The notes under the pieces were generated by a model. The model was not told the origin of the DNA, did no database searches, and was given only the letters and a program-made list of their open reading frames with translations. Both the position numbers and the translations under genes were made by a program. Source: Ustulina deusta (Eukaryota > Ascomycota > Sordariomycetes > Xylariales > Xylariaceae). From it: a stretch of DNA of 64,000 bases. The stretch spans positions 310,001-374,000 of the forward strand of contig JAJNNX010000035.1 in the NCBI GenBank assembly GCA_023159155.1, written 5' to 3'. The number at the start of each line of letters is the position of its first letter. Within the stretch, counting starts at the first letter, position 1. This document shows, in pieces, positions 43,339 to 55,300 of the stretch.

Positions 43339-43771
43339 ATGGCGAATGATAAGGTCCCGTCCGTGGGCATACTCAGCAAGCCGGAAAGTCTCGATGATCT
43401 CCTGAAGGAAGATCGGGGCGACGACTGCCTGCCATGCCGAATCGTAGGTTAGTACTTACCTCACTCTTGTTACCCATCTCGACCGAAGCTCCGGTTGCCT
43501 ACAACGCCCGAGGCGGAAAGAGTGCGGGTCTTTCGGGCGAGGCTCAACTGGGAACGCATTGGACTGACGGCTTCCTACGAGTCCGATAGGCGGCGGCGCA
43601 TTCATCGGTCTCGCAACGTACAGTTACTTCTCCGGTAACGCGCAACTCGAACGGCAACGAGCCCAGATCCTAGCGAGCAAGTCTATGTTCGGCATGCGTA
43701 GCCGTAGGTTTGGCATTGCGACGACATCGCTAGGACTGGCATGGCTAGGCATCTGGAGGCTGTTCCTGTAG
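43339..43771 (+). CDS. Small DMAC1/DUF4536-like membrane protein
   Basis: A 96-residue protein resembling the distal membrane-arm assembly component 1 (TMEM261/Dmo2, DUF4536) family, linked in animals to mitochondrial complex I assembly. Exon 1 is 43339-43447 (MANDKVPSVGILSKPE through CLPCRIV) and exon 2 is 43590-43771. The 142-base intron has donor GTTAGT, branch GACTGAC and acceptor ATAG. The join gives CLPCRIVGGGAFIGLATYSYFSG, then ILASKSMFGMRSRRFGIATT and LGLAWLGIWRLFL at the end. Two hydrophobic segments are predicted (about 38-52 and 77-96), with a basic loop between. CxxC precedes the first helix. It was too short for long-frame detection and is recovered only by splicing. Family assignment is from memory of the motif order; the function in fungi is inferred. 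Confidence 0.8.
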
Positions 43772-44509
43772 GGATTCAGAACGGACAAAACAAGTTCGAC
43801 CTTTCTGGATTCCGACACAAAATAAGATGAGGAGGGGATACACTCTACTCTCGCGTCCCGCGCGCACTCGACGGACACCGACGAGCGCTCATGATACCGT
43901 TATATACCCATGTGTGACCGCAGCGAATTACACAATAGACACCCGGAGGCGGTATTCCGGCTGTGTGGACATCCTCGGGAAGCAAGAGCAAGTAATATGC
44001 TTGTGCCAAAGAAGGTTTGAAAGCTGGGCGTGTCATGCAACCCGCCACCCCTTGCGGGCATAATGTACCATTAATAATATCTCTGTACGATGGCGTGGCT
44101 TGGACGAAGCGAACTAGATTCGGTCCTACACATCTGCACAATAACGTATCAACTTTGCTTGTGGCGAGAATTCGGTTACGTGACTACAAAATAGCCCGAG
44201 GATTTTGGTAATCTCGTGCGGCTCTAGCCTACAGTATGTACCAGGGTACTATAGTAACGGATGCCGCCTCCTGGTATTTTGAGGTTCTGACCGGAAGATA
44301 TTAGTGGTGACATTTGCTAGACATTTCAATCGGACGAACAGGCTGGTCGGAAAACACCAAAAATTGATTGTCTCACGTCAATAACGGAGTGGCGCTGGAT
44401 CGCCTAGCGCCAAAGAGTTTCAGTCTCGGTCGGGAGGTGTCTTGGTAGCGGACTGTGTTCGCGGTAAGGCAAGGGGTTCGTTCGGACAAACCTTATTAGC
44501 ACCGTCTCT

Positions 44510-44722
44510 AGCTACTACTAGGAGTAGGTACTACCTACATACATATGTAGATACTACCTACAATAGGTACTACATCAATGTTTGTAAATAGGTACCGAAA
44601 GGGAGAAACCAACGTAGGTAGCTCTCCAAGGTAAGTGGTGTATGTTGGTAGGCAGGCATTGCAGAGTAGGTATGTACCTATCTCGATCTTTATCTACCTA
44701 GTCTATCTACTTACTGTCAGTA
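44510..44722. repeat. Dense TACCTA/TAGGTA repeat cluster
   Basis: About 200 bases made largely of TACTACCTACATA, TAGGTACTA, TAGGTAGCT and GTACCTATCT variants on both strands, allowing many short palindromes (GGTACC, CATATG, GTAC). Confidence 0.75.
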
Positions 44723-44990
44723 ACGGAAATAGTAAACAAGCGTCAGTGCGACAATTGACGACCACGTCATGGACCATGGACGTGACCAAGACGCGATCTG
44801 GAAGTTCTTAACGTGTCAGTTTCAGAACAAACAGGGTTGGCCGGAAAACAATCTATACTATACTATATCGGAAGCAATAGCATGAAGTCTTAACAAAACA
44901 ATGCGACGAGAATCCAGTTATCGGAATAAGTAGTTTTGGTTGGTTTGTAGTTGAGATGAGGTAAGGACCGAATCTATTTCAGTGACGGTA

Positions 44991-45167
44991 TCCACTACCT
45001 ACCTCCATACCTACCTAATACATACACTATCATACGTAGTAGAGAGTTCCACCCAAACTAGGTATACATGATGTATGTCTAAGTATGTATACCTACATAT
45101 AGGTAGGTAAGATTAGGTATATCTATGATGTGCCTATCTATAGGTTAAGTAGGTATCTACTAGTATC
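44991..45167. repeat. Dense TACCTA/TAGGTA repeat cluster
   Basis: Tandem-like CTACCTACC, ATACCTACCTAA, GTATACCTACATATAGG and TAGGTATATC motifs, of the same family as the cluster at 44510. Separated from it by about 270 bases without such density. Confidence 0.75.
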
Positions 45168-47316
45168 TAGGGCATTCCCTTCACGGGCCGTTTTAAAGAG
45201 TCCCTTTTCTTGGCGAGCCAATCTTCACTTACCTCTGTCGGTCGGCTTGTGCTTGCGGAAAGGGGGAAGAGGGGGATTCGGATAGAAGGCTAAAGTCGAG
45301 CTACTCATGCGAGGTTCATGCAAGACCCAATCCTCGAAATGGACATCAACAAACACACCGCCGCACTCGGGAGGTCGGTCAGTCAACCACATCTGCAACC
45401 ATAGCATGCAATATTGAGCATCGCATGCAGGTCCTAGATTATCGCTGACTTTATAGGCAATAAATAGTGAAGGTATGGGCGTGGAGCGACTGCAGGGGGA
45501 AGGACATTGTGACCTAAATCAGACATTACGTGTCCAGCCGTATGCAACTTGATGTACTAGTAGGTATCGCCGTGAACGGAGACAATTAACGCGGTAAGGC
45601 TGTTGCTTCTATAGTTGGTAGGTAAAGTGATCCGCACTGTTTCTTCATGCCTACGCAGATGCCTACTTACTCGACAGTCTATCCTGCATGTAGCTATTGG
45701 TTGATATCGTGTTGTTGATGTTGATTTAACGTCTGTGTGTATCAACTATTAATAGAGGACTAGGGAGATGAATACGCCTGTGCACTTGAGCAGACAGTTC
45801 ATTCGCCATCAGTGCAGACTACTAGGTACCTAACCTAGCTTCTCCAGCCATGATACTATTATACTCATTGATGTCGACAGAAGTGAACCATGGTGTGGAG
45901 GGCTATAGAGTATCGCACCGTAATGTCAAGATAGAGGTGGGCAATTTTCGTAGGGCACCTCATCATAAGCACTTGTAGTGCCTAGAGTTATTTGTACGTG
46001 TCGAGAAGACATCTTACTAGTGCCCATGCTGCTATAGGTAGGTAGTGGTAGAGATGGTCTAGAGAGTATCCTAAGTAGGTCTTCATGATGAAAATGTCTA
46101 TTCCACAGGTCGGAACATGTCAAACTGTGCCTCGTCATATATGCATATAACTTTCAATGGTAATTAAGGACTGACGTTACCTAAGTACCGACTCAGGTAC
46201 CATTGAAGCTAGGTTAAATGTGTGCAATGTTGAACTACCTAGGTACCTATTATGACAACAGGCAGTGGAGAGGATGGATCAATACAGGAAATTCGATGAC
46301 AGCATCCTTATTATTGTACCTATTACCGCAGCAACAGATGTCCTTCCACCTATGTATCTAGTGTAGATAGCCACATTAATGTCGTGCCTCTCCATCTAGG
46401 TATATATACTAGGGACAGAAAATCCATTCGTTCAATGATCCCTTCCTTCCCGCTCGCCTGCCTGTTTGCCCCCTCTTCGCGCTTGCGTTACAGATTATTG
46501 ATTCCCACTTGTTGTACCTAGCCACTGGCGTAGGTACTAGGTAGGTCCTGTCTAGGCTTGTCGGTGACCTTTGCCCGCTGTAGCTCAATGAGGTAAGGCG
46601 TAACTAGTGCATGCTGTAGCGATCTGGGTAGTGCAGTACCGTACATGTACAGGTGCTGGAAATTCCCCCGCCTTACGCTGTCCAGTTTAGCTTGCCAGCC
46701 CGGTAATCACCCAAGCAGTGAGCGGAACTGTGCACTGTCACTGGCTCGAGCACTGATGAGCCAACCCAAAACTCCATGAGTCTTGACCCAACGTGGGAAG
46801 TATCAGTGGATCGTCGGCCCCCGTCGACTCTTATTTTCTTTCTCTTAATCAACCGAGAAAAACAACCTGTCTCCAGCCAACCACTTCTTACCTACTCCTA
46901 GGTAGGCCAGCCAATCGACAAGGGACCAACCAGCCTGCTCAACTCTTCTTCCCTTGTGTCCGTCTCTCCTTCGACGCGGCCGCTCCCTCATCCCCACGAT
47001 CTGCCTGCCGTCTGCCGTTGTCTTGTCAGCTCACTCGCTTGCCTCGTCATTGTTCACCGTCGGTTGCTTTCTGCCCTGTCGCGTCCTCGGAATGTGGTAG
47101 CCGTGTCGATGCACTCAGCTCCTTCGCCGGACTGAGATTGATTGCGAGGTCTCTCTCTCGTCCAAGGGGAATTTTCCCGGTTTCTAGCTTGTGAGACGGA
47201 ACGAGACAGCGGAAGGAAAACCAGATTGCTCGCACCGTTTTCCTCGTGCCACCCCCAGAATCCCCTCCGACCCTCAGTCTAGTGCCTCGCAAGCGGCCGT
47301 GTTGTTGTTGTCCCCT

Positions 47317-50300
47317 ATGAATAGGGAGCATCATTTGGTCCCTGCTGGCCCGAGACCAGCTGCGCAGTCCCCGACCCGATCGTACGTCTCTTGTTCGCCC
47401 CAAATGTCCAGATTAGTCTCGCTTGAACCTATCCCCTCCCAACCGCTTGCTTGTTTTCTGGGTCTTGACTGCTAACTGGACCGGGGTTCTTAGTAGTAAG
47501 GAAAACATCAGCCCCAGTCACAAGACGACAGCACATGCTGCTCACGACAGTCCAATGTTGCATGCATCTTCGTCCAACAATCATTCCTTGTTTTCTTTTG
47601 GACGAAATGGGGCCCCGGGCGACGTAGATGACAACTCGACAACTTCTTTCGATTTTCTGCCCTCTGTTAGCTTCGATGATCTCCAGAGCAGCCTTGAGTC
47701 TGCTTCGACCGATTTCAAATTGGCTCATTTTCCGTCATCGTCCGGTCAGGGTAGTATTATTCGGGACGGGTCATTCTTAGAAGACAAGATGGCTGCTCAG
47801 CATTACCATAGCCCTCAGACGGGAGGAGCTGGGCGTTCTACAGGACAGCCGAATCTGCCGCCTAATACAGCCACAGCAAGACCATCCAGATCTGGGTCGA
47901 TACTACGGAGACCCAGTACGTCCTCGCGACAAGTTAGTAACGGCTCGACTGTGTCCATCTCCTCGGCCATCATAGATGCACCTACTGCTCCAGCAGCTAT
48001 GCGGGCCCGTCGTCAAAGTCATTATCCCCCGGTCTCCAGTAGCAACATTGCGAAGCCGCCCAGAAAGTCAATTGGACCAGGCATCATCGATTCCGACTAT
48101 GGTAGCAGAGCTGGAGTGAAGCGCCGACCCAGTCTATTGTCAAGTGGTGCCGAAAGGCACATAAGTGAAGGACCTCGGTCATCGACTGAGTCGCTTGGCG
48201 GAGAGTCCGGTGATAATACGGGGCGACTCAACGTATCGCGAGCAACCAAGGCTCGTTCGATACAACCAGCACCAAGGTTGTCTTCGACCTTTTCCGCGAG
48301 CACTAGTGGCAATGGCAGTCTAAATCCAGAGAAGAGTCACCTTTCCACGTCCCTCTCGAGATCCCCGAGGGGAAAGGGCGCTACGACCACGTCACGAAGA
48401 GTATCCGTCATGCCGGTTACTCACAGCTCCCATGCAAGTGGACTTGGTGCAAGAACTATTTCTCCAACGGATGCGCAACGGATGAAGAGAATGTCAGCAT
48501 ATCCTCAGAGCTTAGTCTCAATCGCAACGGCGCCACCACCATCTATCGATTTACGCCCTAACTCACGTTCGCCATCGATGATTCCTCGGAAGGCTTCAAC
48601 CCCTTCTTCTTCGAGGACGACCCCAGAAGTTACTAACAGAAAGTCATACAGCTCTGGCCTCTCTGTTGGCTCGACCACTAGTCACAACACTCATAGAACA
48701 TCGACGAGTTCGATTCAGCGTCTCTCTCAAGCCGGCCCAAGCACTAGAGTACCAGCTCCAAAAGGTTTAGGTGTCCATAATCCTCCTCCAGCTGAAGGGG
48801 AGGAAGACGTTCCACCCGTACCAGCGATCCCCAAGGCATACGAGTCTCCGAAAGATTCCATAGCAGAACTTTCTTGGCTAGAGAAAAGGAAATCTAATTA
48901 TGGCCCAGAGACTAGCAGCATCCACAGCAATTCCACCGGGACGCTTTCAAATCCCCCGTTCCTTGAACCTCCAGTCAAGATACAACCAAACACGAATCTG
49001 CGAAAGCCAGGACCGCGAAAATCACTAGCGAGCACTTCATCAGATATCGAGCAGAAAGAGGTTATAAATCTTTCCAAGAAGAATTTGCAGCCTCTCAGTT
49101 TACCACCAATAAATTTAGGTCCCTTGAGCACGCCTACCGCCGCAAAGATCGCAGCTTTGCAAGAACAGAGTTCCGACAAGGGGAAGTTAACTCCACCGCC
49201 CACACGAATGCTCGCGAAAACCCCTACGACTCCGATGACGGCTTCTAGGAGCACATTCTTCTCGAGAGGACGCCTAGAGAAAGCTGCAAATATGCCAATC
49301 CCACGCAGCAGTAGCTCAGTTCAGCATAGTCGCTTGGAGACTCCCAGTGTCGATGACGCTACTAGCTCCTCGGAGTCTCTCATGGATCCCTCCGTCAAGA
49401 CCCCATCGCGCAAACCCGCGTTCTCCCCATTCCTCTCTTCGTCTGCCCCCAAGGGCGGTGACACACTTGAGAACTTGATGACTAAATCTAAGACATTCGG
49501 AGATTTCAATCACACGGTCTCGGTGGAGAGAGCGCGTGAGTTCAAACCTGAGCGGAAGCCAATAGGGCCAAGAGCTCCAAAGCTCACGAAGCCAAAGTCA
49601 CCACCTCCACAGACTAGTCCAGAGGAACCTCAGACCCCATCTTCTATGAGCTCCTTGAGGAGGAAGCTGAGCTTGTCCTGGAAGCGAAGCAACTCAAAAA
49701 GTAGTAACCATGTCTCTGCCAGCTCCGTGGATAAAACAGCTGAGAGACAAGCACGACAAGAAAGCATGCCACCGCCGCGTATTCCAGTTTCCGCGTCAAT
49801 GCATCTAACTGCTGCTAAAGCTCCAAGTCCCGGTCACGCGATGAAGCCCATAGGGGGTTACTTAGAGTCAAAGCGCAGGAAGAGTTCCGCGTCCAGCTTG
49901 AACAACACGCTACTACAAGACAAGACCCGGACCGATAGTTGGAATACCTCAAAGAAGGACGTCGGCAATCACTCAATGATTGAAACGTCAACTCAGCCGC
50001 GGGTATCATCAATGCAAAAAGCCATCCGCCCAAGACCGTCCGCTGCTTCTATTAAACAAAATGAGCCCTATACCGCCGAATCAGATCGGGACGATCACCT
50101 TGCTGAGGAAGAGATGAAGAAGTTGGGTGCGAGGAAGAAAGAGACGGAAATTGCAGCTCGGACTCTTGACGCCCTTCGCAAGAGAGCAACGCCAAAGGAA
50201 CGTGTTGGCCCCCAAGACGCCATCCGAATAGCTATCCTAAACATCTATGAGAAAGGAGAAATCATTGACTACAGTGATATCTATTTCTGTGGCACCCAAA

Positions 50301-51673
50301 ACGCCAACAAGATCGTGGGTGATCTACACACTAGCAAGCCGAATTTCGGCTATGACGACGAGCGTGGAGATTACTCGATTATCATGGGCGATCATCTCGC
50401 GTATCGGTACGAAATTGTTGACGTCCTCGGAAAGGGGAGCTTTGGTCAGGTTGTCAGGTGCATCGATCACAAGACTGGTGGCCTAGTGGCGGTCAAAATC
50501 ATTCGGAATAAGAAGAGATTCCATCAGCAAGCTCTCGTCGAGGTCAATATTTTGAAGAAACTCCGCGAGTGGGATCCTAAGAACAAACACAGCATGGTTA
50601 ATTTCACGCACAGTTTCTACTTTCGAGGTCACCTCTGCATATCAACGGAACTTCTTGATATGAATCTCTACGAGTTCATCAAGTCTAACTCGTTTCGCGG
50701 GTTTTCTCTTAAACTCATTCGGCGTTTTACAAAGCAAATGCTGAGCTCGCTTATGATACTCAAGCAACATAAAGTCATACACTGTGATCTGAAACCGGAA
50801 AACATCCTCCTTCGACACCCTTTGCATTCCGAGATTAAGGTGATTGATTTTGGTTCCAGTTGCTTCGAAAATGAAAAGGTGTATACGTACATCCAATCAC
50901 GGTTCTATCGATCTCCTGAAGTCATATTGGGAATGACTTACGGGCTCCCGATTGATATGTGGAGTCTTGGTTGCATTTTGGCTGAGCTCTACACAGGTGT
51001 CCCGATTTTCCCTGGTGAGAATGAACAGGAGCAGCTCGCTTGTATCATGGAGGTTTTCGGTCCACCCGAGAAGCATCTCATTGAGAAGAGCACCAGGAAG
51101 AAGCTTTTCTTCGACTCAATGGGTAAACCCCGTCTGACTGTGTCCCCCAAGGGGAGACGGCGACGCCCATCCTCCAAGACACTGCAGCAAGCTATCAAGT
51201 GTGATGATGAGCCGTTCCTTGACTTTCTCGCTCGCTGCTTAAGGTGGGATCCAGATCGCCGCCTAAAACCTGAAGAGGCCATCCGGCATGAATTCATTAC
51301 AGGGCACAAGACGGCGGCACCTGTCTCTCGAACCCGAGAGTCATCTCCTATGAAACGTCATAATACCATATCCACGCCTAGACCGCTACCAGAACCACCA
51401 ATGGTCACCAAAAGCAATGCTATATTTCGTCCCAGAGAAATGAGCAACGCCAGTCCGCAAAAGCTTGCTTCCGGCCCCAGGCGCGTCTCCGGCATCAATG
51501 CCACAACGACAACTGGCGGCCCAGGTGTGAAGCGGACAAGCACGGGTACTGGCCCTGTTTCTTCCGGTGCTATAGGCAACAGCAGTTTGCCTCGTGTGGC
51601 TGGCCGAACTGCTAGCGGCAAGCAAGATCTGGCCTCCGCGGGTGCCAACGTTGCTATGAGTCGACGCGCTTGA
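47317..51673 (+). CDS. pom1: DYRK-family protein kinase, Pom1-like
   Basis: A Ser/Thr kinase of the dual-specificity Tyr-regulated family; fission-yeast Pom1 controls cell polarity and division site. 1414 residues: exon 1 47317-47381 encodes MNREHHLVPAGPRPAAQSP and ends at PTRS; exon 2 is 47494-51673 (SKENISPSHK onward); the intron is 112 bases (GTACGT, branch GCTAAC). Residues 1 to ~880 are Ser/Pro/Thr-rich and disordered. A DYRK-homology box (IYFCGTQNANKIVGDL, then NFGYDDERGDYSI) precedes the kinase domain at about 993-1292: GKGSFGQVV glycine loop, VAVKII lysine, HCDLKPENILL catalytic loop, VIDFGSS, and YTYIQSRFYRSPE with the autophosphorylated second Tyr of YxY. The C-terminal 120 residues are Ser/Thr/Gly-rich. 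The acceptor is a TAGTAG tandem, so isoforms differing by one Ser are possible. Confidence 0.94.
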
Positions 51674-54600
51674 ACGGATGGGATTTGGGCTTTAGACATG
51701 TGACGCAAGGCTCCAATCGCAGATATGACATGCGTCATGAAGAACAATTGGGTATTTCTTTCTGGTGCTGTACCACAGAACGAACATTATGACTTGTGGT
51801 CTTGTTATATTTTTTTCTTTTTGCTTCTGCATGGCGCGGCACTATATCATTGTAATGCGATGGGATTGTTTTCTGGCATGTGAGCAAGTCGACGACCATG
51901 GCTGCTTGAAAATCGATCGCTTTATACCTACTATTTCCCCATTGTCCTCGAGATCCTTACTATATACCTCCTTCAATTTGATGCGAGTCATTCCTGCTCA
52001 CAGGGAAATGGATGACTAAGAACAAGTTATCACACCCTCTCCTGGTGAAGATCCGGGGCGGAATGGAGATCGAAGACTTGGACTCTGGAAGACATAAATT
52101 CAATTCTTCCGGTGTATGTACTGTACCGCTAATAGAACCATGCTTAGGAGGGGAGAGTGGATAAGAGATGCCTTGGCTTTCGAAGGAATGTCTCCTCGCC
52201 AGTATAAAACTATGCAGCCTGAGGATGACAATAGTCTGCACTAGATGGATACGCCAAACATAGAGACGCACTCATGTATTTTAATGGCCCCCTCAACGAT
52301 GGCCAGCGACTTAGACGAGCGAACCTGGGACACCATAACCCGAAGTGTAGAACTCAAGGTTTCCATGTATCTTCAAAAGGTGGATGATTGCTCAGGCGAG
52401 AGATTATCCTCCTAAATACAAAATTATTCTCGCCTTCTTCTTGAGTACGCTAAATTATAGTGCGCTCTTCAAACCATAAATGATTATCTCACTCAGAACT
52501 GTTGCTCGTATGCTTCTGATACTTTACAAGGTTCTCAATCAAATATCAAGCGCAAGGGTGTTCTTCATTCATCCTGTACACTCATCTGTGGATGGATTCA
52601 TCATTCTCACAACTCGCCAAGTCCCAGGATCTTGTCATTTATATCTTAAGTATGAGCGACAGGGGCAACTGGTTTAAATCACGTCTCCTCCTCCTACCAA
52701 AGTGCCTCCCTCGATTAATTGTGTTGGCTTTCACCTAACTCGTAGTAAATGGGCAATATTGCAACAAGAAAAACCACATCCTTGCGTAGATACTACTTGA
52801 AACCCTGCTGAGATTGAACCTGATGGTAGAGTTTGGACACCGCACCAATACGGTGTGTTCCTCTGGCAGGACTTCGCTCGTGCGTGTGTAAAAAGCAGGC
52901 CCAGATCTGTGGATTCCTAGATGTAAATACCAATAAAAATAGGCAGAAACGGGAAAGAGATGGAGACCGAGGTGAACCTAGCGTTACAAACACATGCCAA
53001 GAAAGAAAGACCTAGATGTCGTTGCCCGACTGACATTTGCTCGCTCGCTTGCTTGCTAAAGCGATTCGCCTCGTCGCATGTACCTGGCCAGTCCTATCGG
53101 TGGCACAGTTTCAGGACTACCTATTTTTTGCCTCTGGTTTCGAATTTGGCATGGCAAGCAAGTACGTCTGACACGGACTTGTCATGTCTGTTCTCATTTA
53201 TCATCGTAAGCTTAGCGCTCGGCGAATGAGAGAAGACGGGGGGAAATCGGTAGCGTTCGACGTAAACGAGTATGTACATACTCAAAGGGGGATATTCGAG
53301 GTGTTTACACGAATACGATGATACGGTGCTTAAGTTTGTGGTCTGGTCTATAGTGTTGTGACCCGCTCTCTCAGGCTTATTCTTGTCTTTGGTTCGGCGA
53401 GGAGCGATGTACTAAATTTTTTTCTTTTCTTCTCGGCTGGGTTGGTACCTTGAGATGTCATCTAGAACAGGGGACCGCAGACGTAAAGCAAAGAGGTAGA
53501 GTCGTTAGTCGTTGGCAGCTCGTGTCCTGTCATCAGAGCGAAGAAAGGGCCTATTACTGCCTGATGTCATCCACTGTTCTCACAACTGTCTTATGTTTGT
53601 CCGCAGTAAATACAAACTTGTATCGTGTATTTGCCTTCCTGGAGAGTGCTTACCGAGATATAGTCATCTAGAAACGTAGAAACTACTAGCAACTACTTCC
53701 TCGTTGTTTTGGCGTAGCGTACAGTCGACGTGTCAGTGTTGAGATGCCTAGTAGCTATCTATGTATAGGTAAGAATGACGGTTGGGAGTTCATACCATAC
53801 GCTGCACTTATCCATATGCGTATGTACTCATGTGGCGCGAAGGGGCTCACTCGCAGCGCCGAGGTTCGGTACCCAGTCGACTTCTACATACACAAGTACT
53901 AAATACGGTATCCTGGCCCTCTACACTCACCACGTGGTACACCCAGCCAGGACGAAATGCCTGAGGCTCTGAGGGGAGCGGATAGAGACGGCCCTATAAT
54001 GAAGCATGCGTAAGCAGACGGTACCGACTAGGCAGTAAAATACTTCGAGTCCTAGTACGAGTATGACATATACGGTTCCTGCAGGGCACGACAAGGCGAG
54101 GCGCATGACGTGCAGTGGGTGTGGTAGAAAAGCAGATCAGATGTGGTCGGGTATCTCAGGTTGCTTCGTTGTTTGAATAGGCTCACGAGATCACTAGTAG
54201 TACGGATGCAACTATACATACTCCCGGCATGTGCCGATATAAAGTTACCCATATGGCAAAGCTGGACGTGTACGTAGTCCTTATGGGTTCCGTTCCTTGC
54301 TTTTCTAAGGGCCCAGTTAGTGTGTCCTCTGCAAGACGCCACTCACCCCGAAGTCTCAGCCCTAAGAAACGGAGCCATCGCTGTACTGCCTATGTTACTG
54401 TGATGGCTACGAGTTGCTGTTCATCGGAACGAGAGCCGAAGGTAGGCATGTCAGACGCTTCCCACCACTATGCGGCTAGGCCCCCCCCTCCATGGATCTT
54501 CGATGCAACACCCGATACCCGTATCGGTCTCTTCCGCCGCTGCTTAGAAATTAGGATAGAAATTAGTAAGGATAATTATACATAAGCAGAGATGCGTAAG

Positions 54601-55300
54601 GAAGGATATCGTAGGCATAATGGAGAGTCGGCGTTATTAATCACTGACCTTCATCACAAATACGACTTAGGCTATTGTGATGACCTCACTACCGAAATCG
54701 TGCCTGGCGCATGCTGCCTCGTTGCTTATTCAAGGGAAAATCGGGTTATTCCCTATATGCCGCGTGGCGTGGCCGTGTTTCTCGAGTCCATTCAGCAGCA
54801 CTCGGGTCCAGCTCTCCGGAAAGCACTCTAATAATCGGTAGCTTGAATTGGACTTTGCTGCGCCCGGGGCCAACCGGGGTTGCTAATTGTCTGACCCATT
54901 GGCCAGCTGACTGCCGAGTCACACGTAAGATAGGTAAAACCTCCCATGTTGAATATGTGTCTCGGCTCTGGAGGAATGTGCGAGGACGATTAGATAAGCT
55001 CATACAGGGTAAAAGCTCAGTGACGCGTTTCTAGCGACACCACTGACGACACTCTGCGGTCGTTTCTCACAACATGGGAGGATGGCCACCCGAGCCACTT
55101 CAAATTTATGCTCGCTAGGCGTAAGTAATAGGAAGTATAGTCGATTGAGCGCTAAGGAAACGACATCGCTCGGTGGTGCTTGTTTACTGGCTGTTGTTCG
55201 GAACAGTCGGAACCATGGCGGACGTCTCTCGAATGCCGCGAAATTTAAACACTTAATGGCTATGCCTGTTCCATGAGCCATGTGCTCGGGTCGGTCATAA
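51674..55300. other. Gene-poor intergenic region, left part
   Basis: About 3.6 kb after the kinase gene. The first ~700 bases are its likely 3' untranslated region and flank. T-rich stretches lie near 53415-53440. Several 70-120-codon frames exist (for example 54229-54585 and 54592-54831 on the plus strand), but none shows a domain, intron signals or family motif, so none is called. Confidence 0.5.

Larger units (their letters stand above)
43772..47316. other. Repeat-rich intergenic region
   Basis: About 3.5 kb with no supported gene. It is packed with TACCTA/TAGGTA variants (two dense clusters listed separately) and more at 45825-45840, 46180-46260 and 46390-46410. The last ~550 bases, from about 46770, are pyrimidine-rich and probably the promoter and 5' leader of the Pom1-type kinase. 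Confidence 0.55.

Noticed and set aside
46570..46650. TGTAGCTCAATGAGG, which resembles a tRNA D-arm
   Set aside because: The cloverleaf does not close and no T-arm follows.
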